This document shows positions 24,615 to 47,110 of a stretch of DNA of 64,000 nucleotides, piece by piece; the first letter of the stretch is position 1, and each line of letters opens with the position of its first letter. The stretch spans positions 22,135,629 to 22,199,628 of the forward strand of contig NC_064550.1 in NCBI RefSeq assembly GCF_023856365.1, written 5' to 3'. Source of the stretch: Brienomyrus brachyistius (lineage: Eukaryota; Chordata; Actinopteri; Osteoglossiformes; Mormyridae). A program made the position numbers and the translations under genes. The notes under the pieces are model-generated. The model saw only the letters and a list, made by a program, of their open reading frames with translations. It ran no database searches and had not been told where the DNA came from.

Positions 24615-26841
24615 CGCTTATGTAGCATGTTAAATGTTGGTTTTGCTTAATTATTTTCCCCAAACGTCTTTTCCCCCTTAAATACAATAGGCGTGCAGGA
24701 ACGACAGAACAAAACCGAATGAACAGGGCAAGTGTATTTTATTTATAAACAGACTGTAACACGTACTCTTCTATTCCATGAAGCACATGCGGGTGCGTAC
24801 AGTAAGAGGAGCGACGTACTCAATGCGGTCCGGAGCGAAGATTGTGGGCAAAGCTAACGAGCGCTTCATGCTGATCGACGGACACAGAGTGGCGACGGGA
24901 TCGTACAGGTATCTGCGTGCTGTCTGACTATATAACCTGCATGGGCAGTTTGCTAATCACTGTTCCGGGGCCAGTATCTGTGAAATGTCACTTAATGAAT
25001 TTAGGACCGGATTGCGCTGGGGAGAATGTGGGGGAGTTTCAATTTCTAAACTGTTTTGGTTTTATAAATGATTGTTGGCCAAAGACAAAATAATTAACTG
25101 TAATAATGAAATGATGCATGTAGAATGCTTTGGTGAGATGATTAAATGATGGAGGTGACAATAGATTGTCATGGTCAAATTCTGGCTCAGCAGAGGTAGC
25201 AGGTAGGCACTTGTGTAACTTTTGAGTGACCAGGCCGGCTGGCCAGTCCCAAAGCTGTCTTAGCTACAGGGTATGTTTCTATTCTGGACTTAGTGTCAAT
25301 CCCAGGCATGAGAAATGTAGGTTATTCTGGAAAACTGGACCTCATTGGAAGGCTTTCCTGTCACTTGTACGCAAAGCTTTCCGTATTATGAGAGAACCAG
25401 CATCACTGGGTGACAGAGAGGTCTGTATTACTGGGGGAAAGCGAGAGGGATTCTGTGTTTGTTTGCAGGAAGCTGCTATACAAAGACAAGTAGAGGACTG
25501 AGTAAAACCTTGACTTTCTCCTAGGACACTTTGTCATTTCAGACTATATCTTGTCCATGAGGGTAATACTCGCTATACAGCTGTCTGAAAGCCAGCAGAT
25601 TTAGTTTCTTGACTTAAGAAGAGGTAGTATCCATACCAGGACCACCAGGTTTCGAAATGACTTCATTCCCTGGTCCCTCACCCCCCCACTGAACCACTGA
25701 CTTCTGCCCACAAATGCAGTCTTTCACTTGCATCTGCACTTCTGTAAAGACAATTTATTTAACAGTGCATACTACTATATCCTTCACCACACTATCAAAG
25801 ACGTGTTGCTATAAAAGGTCTTTCATGGTGCTATGCCCTCCAAAAGCGGCCCGGATCACCATGGATACGGGCTGTGTGCGTGCGTGTTCTTTCTTTCATC
25901 TTTTTATGCTGTTTGATCTGGGAGGAATGCTGTTCCATTCTTTACTGCATGAGAGTGCATGATAAGGTGACCATAAAGGGAGATCTAAAACGTGCATTTT
26001 TGTTAATGTGTTTAATTTAGCAATATTAATTTAGTTATTTGACGCTTTTCATTCCCTCATCAGATTCAACTGGACAGATGGCAAGCTCAACAGCTGCAAT
26101 CTGATCGAGCTCTCCGGTCAGATTACAGAGAATTTCGACATGGAGTTCCGTATTCTCTACGCCCAGTCCTTGCCTCTCAGTGCCCAGGCTCTGGCCGGTA
26201 ATCAGCCCAGCAGTGCCGGGGATCTTCAGCCTGTCACGTCCCCATTAAAGCAGGAGGCCCACCAGGTTCCTGTACTGGAGACCGAGGGCGAGGACCACTA
26301 TGGGCAGCCAGGGGGCGATCTTGAGGCAGCGAAACGAGCCAGTGAGGGCCGTCCTTCGTCCGACACGTCCACGATAGTGGCAGATAGGCCGGAACATGTG
26401 TCCGCTGTTCCCTCTGACGGGAACACCGTGGAGTCAGTGGTGGACTTGCTGGCGGTGAATTCCCAGAGCCCATATTTTGTTTGCAGTCAAACCAGTGTTA
26501 CCTTGATGGACGGTGCGACGCAGACAGACCGGCCCACATGGCAGAACCTCTCAACCTCTGCCACTCAGACGGATCTACAGGTACCTGCCTCCTGCGGACC
26601 GATGACAGAACCTCGGTCCTATTATACCGCCAGCATGAGAGGGCGGTCGCCGTCTGGACACTCGCCCGGCGGTGCCCCAAGGGACTGCTTCCAGGAGCTG
26701 GCCAAGGAGCGCCGGCGCCGCTACTCCAGGATTCGCTGCAAGCTGGATCACATGGTCACGCTGCTGTCCAATCGCCGGGAGCTGGCGCAGCTCATCAAGC
26801 TCCCCTTGAGCCCACGACAGCGGAAAGACACTGATGGCTAG
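23464..26841 (+). CDS. fam83d: FAM83D (CHICA), spindle CK1-alpha scaffold
   Basis: FAM83D recruits casein kinase 1 alpha to the mitotic spindle through HMMR and binds dynein light chain. Exons: 23464-23943, 24208-24375, 24784-24908, 26064-26841; GT-AG junctions, in frame, 516 residues plus TAG (human 585). The ATG at 23464 (MVLSQCLDD) has a good context (G at -3 and +4); an in-frame ATG at 23446 is possible. The N-terminal FAM83 (DUF1669) domain is a phospholipase D-like fold known to lack lipase activity: [11 protein letters not shown] (33-43), [17 protein letters not shown] (187-195), [12 protein letters not shown] (246-257), WTDGKLNS and EFRILYAQS. The tail holds two TQT motifs (410-412, 425-427), the LC8-binding form, and a conserved C-terminal [17 protein letters not shown] helix. 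Human FAM83D has more TQT copies. dhx35 follows on the same strand 1 kb downstream, as in mammals. Confidence 0.95.
24576..24610. repeat. (GT)n microsatellite in fam83d intron 2
   Basis: Uninterrupted alternating GT of about 17 units, in the middle of the 408-nt intron 2. Confidence 0.9.
24909..26063 (+). other. fam83d intron 3
   Basis: Last fam83d intron; no repeat family or RNA gene was recognised. Short ORFs at 25226 and 25714 carry no conserved sequence. Confidence 0.7.
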
Positions 26842-27088
26842 GAGAATAGAGCCAGTCAGGGTCTGGAAATGCAGGGAACTCCTCTGCCTCGATGGACAAA
26901 GTATAAAAGGTTAAAGTGAAATAATTTATATTAAAAATGTTTAGGGGAAATGGAAGTGTGTAAAGTACAGTGGAAGTTTGTAAACGTGTATTTAGGCTAC
27001 AGTTAGCATTGAATTTTTCATAATTTTAAAATGTACATTATTTCTGTGCTTGAAAATGTTAAGGCAATTGGTCCTTTTTTAGGATTAC

Positions 27089-27094
27089 AATAAA
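27089..27094 (+). terminator. fam83d poly(A) signal
   Basis: AATAAA 248 nt after the fam83d TAG, followed by T-rich DNA. Confidence 0.65.
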
Positions 27095-27109
27095 ATATGT
27101 TGTAAATTT

Positions 27110-27650
27110 TTATTTTTAATTATGCCATACATTTATTCTGAATTTCATCAAATTATTCTGGAAGTCACTTTTATATATGGTTGCATTAATAGAGCTTGTT
27201 ACAAGTGCAGTAGAGTTTAAACCTGATCGAAAGCAAAGACAAAAATTGCCAGTAAAACATCAATTATTAATATGCATTTTTATATGACCCCCATGCTGGA
27301 AAAATGTGCTATAAAATTCACTGTAACATACTGACGTGTTAGAGCGTTGACTAGTCATTAGATCTCAAGACTGATTTCTTTGAATTTATTTCTGCATGTA
27401 TTAATGCCAGTCCAGAATTTATGAATAACATCCTACGCCTAAATATCATTCTATTTAAATAGAACGAAACATGCCAGAATTAGACATCACTTTAAATGTA
27501 TTGCCCATTTTTCCAAGATAAATTTTCTTGTGCTTTTCTTTGATTTAAAATGGGGTTTCCTTTTTATTTTCCAACAAATAAAATTCAGCAAGTTAATGTT
27601 CGAATTTCCCCCTTAGATTATTATTATTATTAGTTTAGGAATAATATTTC
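27110..27650. other. fam83d-dhx35 intergenic spacer
   Basis: AT-rich, about 0.55 kb. Nothing recognisable apart from a short ATT run near 27618. Confidence 0.5.
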
Positions 27651-27699
27651 ATGTATGTATATCATTTTTCCTCCTGAACCCATGTGCTCCAGCAGTCTG

Positions 27700-27818
27700 A
27701 CACACGGACACGCATGCAGTCTCCCCCAGGCGGACAGCGCCCCCTACCGTCCAGCACTCCGCAGCCTGTCTCTCACCATCCCCTTCAATAAAGTTTCTAT
27801 TATGACCTGCGACCAAAG

Positions 27819-27826
<8 letters not shown>
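27700..27826 (+). promoter_or_regulatory. dhx35 promoter / initiator with YY1 motif over the ATG
   Basis: TATA-less, moderately CpG-rich stretch just before dhx35. AAAGATGGCGGCG at 27815-27827 fits the YY1 consensus (AAnATGGCGGC) and its ATG is the start codon, a layout common in housekeeping genes. The transcription start is probably within about 50 nt upstream. Confidence 0.45.
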
Positions 27827-38083
<10,257 letters not shown>

Positions 38084-39450
38084 GCGGGGGTGCCGCAGCC
38101 CGCTGCCCCCACACAGCTGCCCTGGCCGCGGGCCGCGCCTGCGGGGGCAGGTAGATGGGTAGTTGGCTCTGCCTTCAGCGTTCGGGCAACACGCACCGAA
38201 GAGCGGAGCGGAGGGAATAACCGGTATGGGGGCAGCAGGCGTGCGGAGGAGAGGGGGACAAGCTCCACCAACACTGTGCTCCATCTGTGTTTAGATAGAG
38301 GTGTAGGTGTTTATTTATTTCCTCACCCCCCCGCACACCTGTATATAGAGACGGGGCGGGTTCGGATCTGACCGAGGGAGCCCTCTGCGTCAGCCAAATG
38401 CCAAGCTTTGTATTTATTTTTAATTTTGTATTATTATTATTATTTTGTTTTTTTGAGTTGCGGGACAGCAAGGTATGCACAGCGAGAATGGGAGGGTTCT
38501 CTCATGTAATCATTTCTTTAAACAAACACACACACACACACACACGAGGTTCGACAGCTTGGGCTTGAGAATCTGCACCTGTGACCTCAGGTTTCCTGCC
38601 GCCTAGCATCAAAATCCGAGAAGTTAGACAACAGGAGAACTTATTTTAACGGAAGCTGAGCAAACTGTGAGCCAATGCTTTCTGTTCCGAAACCATTAAA
38701 TTAGGATTTCTTTTTTCTGCTGGGCAAGTTCTGGTCCTCGTCGTCCCTTAGCTTAAATTCTGAGGCCTTTAACCATTATGTGCCAAATTTAATTGAACCA
38801 TACTTGCGATTTTAATAGGTGGAATGTGTAAACACTGTGAAATGTATCACTGTTACATTCTTATATACCCGTGGAACAGAAATAAGCCATAATTTGTTGC
38901 TTTTTTTCACCGTGTTCACCACATGTTATGTGATCCATTGATTTTTAACCTGTTAACTTTCTTAGTTGTTATATGGACAACCTTTGTGTGTGGGTGGATT
39001 ACAAAGCTTCCAGGAAGAATGTAGCCTTGAGTGACAGGTTTCTGAGAGCAAATATAAGAGTGTTGTATTCCACTAAAACCTGCTTTCATTTCAGTAAGGT
39101 TACTGTTATAACTTTATTGATAAATGCTCGCATGGTTGTATATTGATTGTTGTCCTATATTAGGCTAGATTTAACTGTTGTTAAATACACAGGAGTACTA
39201 AGGAAAATGACAAACAAAGCCGCTAAATAAATATACAGTCCAATGCTCTTGCATGATAAGTAAAACTCTGATTATAACTATTGAACAACTCTAGTTTATT
39301 AACCTAGTCGACTGCAAGAAGTATATGTATCTTATTTAACCTGTACTCAGCCTAAATGTAGCTCAAGTTATGAAGTTCCTGTTCTGTAAGGCTCATCTCC
39401 CAAGGTCTGTCCAGAACATCCTGAAATAAAGAAGTGAGATACCAGTACAT
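38084..39450 (+). other. Probable dhx35 3' UTR and 3' flank
   Basis: Follows the dhx35 TGA. Candidate poly(A) signals: ATTAAA 38695-38700, AATAAA 39226-39231 and 39425-39430. Includes a (CA)n at 38527-38545 and an ATT run near 38430. Which signal is used cannot be told. Confidence 0.45.
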
Positions 39451-39540
39451 TAAAGTGCTTGATGATCTATTCTTCAGAATTGATGTCTCGTGTGTTCTAG
39501 AGTTGTAAGGCTGTTGCAAATTGAGAGAAAACAACCAAAA

Positions 39541-39544
<4 letters not shown>

Positions 39545-39593
<49 letters not shown>
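39545..39593. repeat. (GT)n microsatellite
   Basis: About 24 uninterrupted GT units; antisense Thr-His ORFs here are artefacts. Confidence 0.95.
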
Positions 39594-39596
<3 letters not shown>

Positions 39597-39599
39597 AAT

Positions 39600-42240
39600 A
39601 TGAAAAAATATGCACTTGGAACAAAAAAGTCTTAATGGTTGAAATTGGTTTGCTTGACTCTTAAATCATTCATAAACATATAATTTGAAAGCGTTGTTAT
39701 TTTGTCTGTGTCTCCGCAGAGAAACTCTACATGTACTTTGCCCAAAGATACTGACATCACTCCAGTTCCACTTACAATCTGGGGATTTCCCCTTCTGAGG
39801 AAAAAAGCTGCTTGTCAGGATGCCATTATCAGCAAATGACATCTTGTCAAACTTTGTCAGCAAATTATGGTGCCGTAATCCTAAGGACAGAAGATCTGTG
39901 TGGAAACAACCGCAAAGAAATGTAATTAGTCTGACACACGTTTCAAAAGACTTCTGTCAGGTTCATGTAAATATGTTTTAATGACGACTGACAGATACAA
40001 TGTACTACTTCAGCACTGAAAGAAGTCCCAAGTTTAAATCATTTTTTTTTAAGATTTTCTTTGTCATTTAGGTCAAATGCAGACCATAGCTGTGCCAAAA
40101 AAAATAAACCAACTCTGGCTTGTTGATGCCCTTCCAAGAGCGTTGACTTGGTGCCATTTTCGAAGACCAGAACTCACACCTTTTATTCACAGTTTATTTT
40201 TGTCCACTGATTAAATTTTTTTCTGATGCGCTCACTTCCTTCATGGTTTTACAGGTACACTGAAACGCCGGAAATTCAAAATTATTTGCATGAACTGAAA
40301 AATCAAAATCAAAATGTCCCTGGAGCACAGCCCTGGACACACTGCCTGCCGACATTGACTTTACGAAAGACCTGTGACAATTATGTCAATTAAGCTTTCT
40401 TTAGGTGTGTACATAGGCATAATATTTTGTATATCATCAGTCTCCCCCCCCCCCCCGGATGGATGGATGGATGGATGGATAGATAAATTTATCACTCTAA
40501 GCCTGAAGAAGCCCCAATATCAAAGATGCCATGTCCCTGCACTGGACATGGACCCTAGATGCCAAATTGAAGCTCACCTTAAGCTTCTGACTAGTTAACT
40601 AATTGAGGCTGACCATTGAACCACGTGCAATACAGGGAAAACGTTTAAACTTCACCTTTCACATTTGTCACTTTTTGGTTTTAGCAGAGAATATACCGAA
40701 AACGCGAAGCCACGTATTAACCGACATTCCGTCTGACGTGTTGAAAAGCATTGGTTTAACATTGCGTGCCGTGTGAGTTAGTTCACGTTAAACCGCCTGC
40801 AATGTACCGGTTGAGTTCTTAATAAAGATTATTGTCAAATACAACTAATTGGTACTTCTAAATGTAAGACAATTTTCCGCATGAAATCATTATTTCCATT
40901 TTAAAAGCATTAGTGTTAACTAAGATATATAAGCCCTTTTTAATATGAGTTTTTTGTTGCCAATGTAAAACTATTGCGAGCAATAAAATGTTAACCATTT
41001 TGTAAAAGACAAAAAGTTACAAAAAAAATCTAAATTAAAATATTTAGTCGATTTTCATCTATACGTCTCAGTGCTGTCCTTTCAAATCGATGTGGTCGTC
41101 AGCAAAGACACTGCACGCAAAGCAGCCTAACCTAAAAAAAAAAGCATTTTAGAGGATGTTTAAAAATAAGAGCGCAGGTCTGGTGCAGCCGAGGTCCCCC
41201 ACCTCCACTCATCTGCACGTAAGCTAACATCACCGTCCGAGGCAAAGTTAAATTGGCTGGCAAGTCGGCGCCCACTCAGAAGTTGGCGCCCTAGGCACTC
41301 GCCTATGCGGCATATAATGTTGGCCGGCCCTGGTGTCAGTTACTCTCCCCAGATAACGGGCCGAGCTTTTCTAGGAGAATAGGCCAAATATTTTGTGAAA
41401 TTCTGTTATGTTTTCATTAACGCGAGAAGCGAAACCACAGCAATTAAAGATTTATCAGTTGACCCAATTTGGTTTCATTTGTACCCTACTTAGAATAGGT
41501 CTTTACTTAATTTGTTAGGTATTTGTTTTAATCCGTCTTTTAACAAATAATACGGAATATCATACTTCAGACGAAATAATTCTTCATTATAGACTTTAAT
41601 ATGTGCAATTTCACATTGGGGTTCTAAAATTGAATTTCAACGAACTGTAAAACATTTAACCTGCGTTTTTCTTTGCAAGGTCTAGATTTCCTGTCAGCCT
41701 TAAATCACAATCACAACATACGCCCTGAACATTGCATTAAAACAACCCCAATTTGACATTTCCCAGTGATGCAGCTACCTGACATCAGGTTAAGGAAGAG
41801 ATATAGTCGTATGTGACAAACCTGTAGACATCAAAAATGATCTACTTATATCTGATTCAAAATACATACTGTATTCCTCCATTTCCACCCCCCAAAATAA
41901 AAAGCCAGATACTTCCTTGTGTATGAAATTAGTAGGCCTATTTTAAATTTCGATTTATTTAGAATATTTTGGATAAACCTCCCATAGACCTTGCACTTAG
42001 TAGAACTTGGCAAAGGATCGCCGCTAACGTTTCAGGGCTTTGAAAATTAATTTAAAAATGAAAATAATTTCACGCGGGAGGAATTTGTACATTCGCAGCA
42101 GGCGTCAGGGCTCGCAAGCCTGGGCTTCGGTGACAAATTGAAAGTGTCTCAGTCTAGTTTACAGCCCTGATCAGGTCAAACGAAAAATATTGGAGGTCTG
42201 GGCGGGGAGACAGCTACCCTGCTTCAGATAAATGGACTGA
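39600..42240. other. Gene-free stretch, start of the desert
   Basis: AT-rich with no exon or RNA gene recognised. Contains a C run followed by (GGAT)n at about 40443-40482 and a dispersed-repeat fragment at about 41265-41335 (gcgccctaggcactcgcct). Confidence 0.55.
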
Positions 42241-42329
42241 TCATTTCTTATTGAGAAACAATTCCTAAAAGGTAGTTTACTGCGTGAGTGGGAAGCACCA
42301 GGTACTCAATGCAGCTAGGTGCTCGTACC

Positions 42330-43215
42330 CTGACCCTTCCACTGCTCCCGGAATTAAATGGATAGAGAGAGCGGCACTTTCCGATGGCAGAACTCCACAG
42401 GAAAGACACTCCATTTGTTATGAAGTAAGGGTCCTGATGAAGTGTAGGGAGCTTTTTTTCCAGGCACACAAGGCCGGCCTTCAGACGGCAACTTGAAATG
42501 GATGGAGGAAGCCGATTGAATTTTACACTCCCTTGGTCATGATTAATGCGTTGGGCTTTGCGATGGGACAATGCCACCACTAGGTGGTGCTAGTGATCTA
42601 CTTGTGTGGCCACCACAAGCAAGGGTTGCGTGGGCAGAATGAGTTCTTCTGCTCTCATCTAAGTATAGGTTATGGCTAGATCTTCACTAAGTATTTCGGT
42701 GTGACATGGTGAGCTTATAGTCGACATTAATTGATCACTTAAAGCAGTGTTAAATATTTAAACGTAATGAAATATTTAAAAGCGAAATAATTAGTATTGC
42801 TTTAACTAAACTAACATATTGACATTGGCCTGCACGGCTCTCTTGATTGCAACAAACAGGATACCCGAATTAACCAAATTATTGTCATTTTTTTAGACGA
42901 TAGGTGTGCTACGTTGCCTATTACTGTTAATTAAAAATTAAGACAGGGGAGAGGGCGTCATAAAACCGACTGGCGGCATGCAGCTGAGCGATTGCAATCA
43001 CCGCGATTTACAGCTGATCTCTCTAAATCACGCAATGATAAGGCACTCCTCGCCGTGCCATTAAAGCCAGGACAGGGAAATTTATGGTAACGCTTCAAGA
43101 ACCGGATCAATAAGGGCTGCGGTGCTCCAAAGTTGAAGCAGTAACCGGTTTAATTTTGCATAAATAATGAAATGAGCCATCCAGTACAATGATCACAGGG
43201 CTGGTATTGCAAGGA
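42330..43215. promoter_or_regulatory. Candidate conserved non-coding block A
   Basis: Two non-repetitive, compositionally balanced segments (about 42330-42570 and 42955-43215) without ORF. The second has runs typical of vertebrate enhancers: gcgattgcaatcaccgcg, cacgcaatgataagg, ttttgcataaataatgaaat. Conservation itself cannot be tested here. Confidence 0.3.
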
Positions 43216-43219
43216 GTTT

Positions 43220-45120
43220 GACTATTTTCCTTAAATTAAAGTGAAATCGCGCTGAGCCTATAAACTGGGTTCATTGAAGTATTCCTAGGTACGAATCAGC
43301 CACAATGGAGCGATACGATTCCGGGCGGTTACTTTTACATTTAGGTGCTTTGCTGACGCTTTTGCACACCGCGTATACAAAATATAACCTTATATTAAAC
43401 TGGAGAAATTGCAGGTTGACTACTTAGCTCAAGGGTTATACAGGAAAAGTCTTGCGACCCGAACCACCGGCCTGTGGATTGAGAGTCACTCTACATCCTT
43501 AACCGGCTGTCATAGTTCCCCTGCCGGCCTGGTGAGTGACGAATGCTGTTTGTTTTTCTGTTGCATCAAGGAACCTGCGCCGGTATGTCGATTACAAAAC
43601 AACAACGATAATAATAATAGTAGTAATAATAATATTTAAAAAGACTAATTAATTAGCCTAGTTAAGAGAAATTAGTTACACATTCAATTATGAGCAGATT
43701 AGAAATAAGCTTAATGCACGAATAGACAAATTATTTTACTGCTAATTTAAATTTGGTAGGTCTACGGTCTGCTACAGCGCCATTAGTATTAGTGACTGAG
43801 GAATACGAAAATAAAACAAATACCTTCAAATGAAGATATAAAATTGCATTGGTGTCCCTAAAAGTTATTTTACTTGTATAGGCTTCTTCCGCCTCCCGCT
43901 TTTCCTAAAAGTATGAACAGAACTGCATAAAAATGTTCTGTAGCCGCCATCGGTTGTGCGACGATACTGTGCTTATCCCATCACAGAATGTCAGGTCAGA
44001 GCGGCCCGACGAGAAGGAACGCTCCTGCCTTTACCGGCTCTGATGAGAAACGGGGTGAAGATCGTCACTTATAAAATGTACACCTCAAACTGTTGTGGAG
44101 TGGCTTGGTTTATCGTGACAATAGCATAGAAAGTTTCTAATTTTTGTGTAATTTTAGAGGTTTAAACTTAGGATTTTCTGGGATGCAGTACCATCTACCC
44201 ATGAACTTCGTGGTATCATTTCTAAACTAAACTTGTATGCAAAAGTCACTCCATTAATCACGGCTCAAGCGTAAGGAAGGAAAGCTCAGTTTATTCCACT
44301 CTCTGAAGCTCTGCTTTCATCTTCGTGCGACAGCCAGTCTCTTTCATCTGTTGCATGTTGCTATTTTTGCCGTTATCAAGACTGGGTATTACATGTAAGT
44401 TGGGATTTAATCTCAAAGTACGCTTGGCAGACGATGGCCCTGTTCATACTTAGCTTGCGTTTGACCTCACGAGCGTAAGATTTTTGTCGTCGTCTGGCCC
44501 ATGGTTGGAAAAACAGAGAAGAGAAGCCAAATGTTTCCAGGCCCAGAGAAAACCACGGTCTCTGTGGATGAGGCAACTTATTTGGAAGCTATTTAATGTC
44601 TCTTCGTAAACAGAGAAGTGTGACGTTCCTCTGACCAAGAATTAGAATTTCCTTACCCTTCTTCTCTTGGCTTTGTTGTTTTTACACCGCTTGGGCTTGG
44701 AAAGAGCAGACTGACCCGGATGAAGGTCCGTCTGCCATCCGCAGAAATCCTTCCAGGCCCAAGCTAGCCGGAAAACCTCACCGCGGCCCGTTACCGACCG
44801 CGGCGCTGCCTCTGTAAGGTGGAGGAATTGAGCAGATAACTGGAGGTAAAAACAATGTGAGAGTGACGGGCATGTGGGACGGAGGGGGTGAGGTAGAAAT
44901 CGATAGGAAATCAGCGTTTCGGGAGGCCCTGCTGTTTATCAGGTCACGCGGTTAAACAGCGTTAAGGCACTAAAAGTGAGAAAAATATGGTGTGGTGGAG
45001 TCGGGGTATTGATCACAGCGGAATGGGGCTGCAGAAGGCTGAACCCACTAATAAAATAAGACGTATCTGAGAGGGAATCAGCTGGCATCGACCCACTCGG
45101 TGATCAAGGCCAAAAACATC
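43220..45120. other. Gene-free stretch
   Basis: No gene, RNA or repeat family recognised apart from an AAT/TAG simple stretch near 43607-43636. Mixed AT-rich DNA with a GC-richer part at 44690-44820. Confidence 0.45.
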
Positions 45121-45329
45121 TTCACTGGAATTTAAGCCCTCTCCACTGGCCCCTGAGCCCACAATCCCCCCCCCCGTACACATTTTGACAACTGATTGCC
45201 AGAAGGATCCACCTTGCTGGGATGCCAACCATACAGGTGGAAAAGTCTCCTTGACGAAGTGTGCACTCTGTCAGGTTAACTGCTTTGAGAAGCAGGCTCC
45301 TTCAGGACTGTTCTGTGACTGGTGGTGCT

Positions 45330-45346
45330 GGGGGGGGGGGGGGGGG
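45330..45346. repeat. G17 homopolymer
   Basis: Uninterrupted G run; potential quadruplex former. Confidence 0.95.
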
Positions 45347-45467
45347 TCAGAGGTCAGACTTGTCGCCGTAGATACATCCCGGATAGTTTTACAGAGAGCC
45401 AATGAGTCTCAGTAGTGCAGTGTGTTACAGATGTGAAATCAAATGGGCCCACACGACATGTGGGCTG

Positions 45468-45640
45468 GGGCTTTACCCCTGTAATTGTACCTTTTAAGGT
45501 ACAGAACTCTGAGGAACATCCCATAGGTACAAACAGCATTAACGTACCATCAGTGATAGAGAAATGTTCCTCGGAGACCATTTCTGCACCTTAAAAGGTA
45601 TATTTACCCACAGCTAAGGGTACAACTGGCAGACTCTTGA
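45468..45640. repeat. Imperfect inverted repeat, MITE-like
   Basis: Ends are ggggcttt and the complement-like gagcccc. Inside are ccttttaaggtacagaa and its imperfect complement ttctgcaccttaaaagg, and ctctgaggaacat against atgttcctcggag. About 170 bp; a likely non-autonomous DNA element. Confidence 0.6.
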
Positions 45641-46044
45641 GCCCCAGTGACAAGCAAAGGTACAAACTCTGACCCTTATTTTCTGAGAATGTGGGGACTA
45701 GCGATTCCTTTTCAGGAATCACAGTGTCATGGCAGGAACAGGATCGAGACAAAACCGAACGTTATCGCAAGACGTGGTAAGAAGGCGGGCCAAACTCAGG
45801 TAATTGTGTTGGACAAAAGATCTGGTATGCAGAACTACACCACATACAGGATGGACCCAGACCATAATCCAGGCTTAAAACAAAACAGAACACAACAGTT
45901 TATGCAAAAGGCAGGAAAATAAGTATGACAAACACCAGACACCTGACTCTCCCTATAGAGCCAGTTGAATACCGCAGACAATTATTTTCTTATTATTATT
46001 ACTCAAGTACCTCCCAGGGGAAAATGCGTCATTTCATTCTCTTT

Positions 46045-46217
46045 ACTTAGCCAAAGCAATGTACAGTTTTGATAAAGCAGGGTCAGACAGTCCCTGGAGC
46101 TGTCAGGGGTTAAGGGCCTCACTCAGGGGCCCAATAGTGAAATCACTCCGCTGACCACGGGAGTTGAACCAGCCACCTACCGATCACAGGCACAGCCCTA
46201 GTCCGCCGAGCCACTCA
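46045..46217 (-). repeat. tRNA-derived SINE-like repeat, minus
   Basis: Core agggcctcactcaggggc, then gttgaaccagccacctaccg and ccgagccactc, the complement of a Pol III head. Same family as 35195-35346. Confidence 0.65.
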
Positions 46218-46794
46218 CACTTGAATATTTTTTCATGCTGGTCTTCCACAATCCCTGCTGTCATATTCCATCCAGTCTTGAGGGGCTGCAGAGCAGAAGG
46301 AGTTAATCCTTTGCAAGCCTCCGTAATGGGCTGGCAAGAATATTAACCATCCCAGAGACTGCGTTGCTTCCTGAAAACAGCGCAGTGTAGGAAACACCCA
46401 CCCCTTTGGAGTATAACGGTCTCTCGTTGGAAGAATTTCAGGATGCTGATTTGGACTGGTGTCCAGTGGGTAATTCCCCCGTGTGTGGGAGGTTTTTGGG
46501 TAGACCGCTCTCTGCTGCGTAGCCTTTGCCCCATAAAAACGCCAAAAGCAGCATCATGATACAGCCAGGTGACAATTGATTCTGATTTTAAACGAACAAA
46601 AAATAAACAAGCTTTTAATTTGTGCTGGTGTAAATTAGAGGTACAAACTCCAGTAGACCAGGTTAAACTTCCATCACTCTGTTCTCTATCCTTCATGCAC
46701 CGGTGCTGTTTGTAGATTTAGATGCGAGATCAAACTCACTTGAAAGCCACTCTGTCTATGAACAAACGTCCATATTCCGCTCATTACTTAAGGG

Positions 46795-47110
46795 CTTTAT
46801 TCATGTCCTTTAATGGTTTAATTTACCACTCCCCTGTAATTTAAAAATATAGCTCATGGTCCTTGTGTCTGACTTCCAAAGCCGATCTTAAATCATGAAA
46901 TATAAGGGGAGTACCCTGGCATAATTACATTCATGTTAACATATGTTTACAGGGAGGCGGGGGCTCGCTCGTCTCCCGCGGTCCTATTTTTCACTTTCAC
47001 GGGCTGCTGGTTTACGTTTCAGCGTTAAATGCTGACGACAATTAAAGACTTAAATGAGCTGCACGGCTCCGAATCTCAGAAGTGTGAATTTGATGGGATG
47101 AACAGTAGGT
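46795..47110. promoter_or_regulatory. Candidate conserved non-coding block B
   Basis: Non-repetitive, no ORF; AT-rich homeodomain-like cores (taattt, caattaaag) with TGCTGACG at 47030-47037 preceded by gttaaa, the form of a MAF half-site. Conservation not testable here. Confidence 0.3.

Noticed and set aside
39352..39624. ORF with a Thr-His repeat
   Set aside because: Translation of a (GT)n microsatellite.
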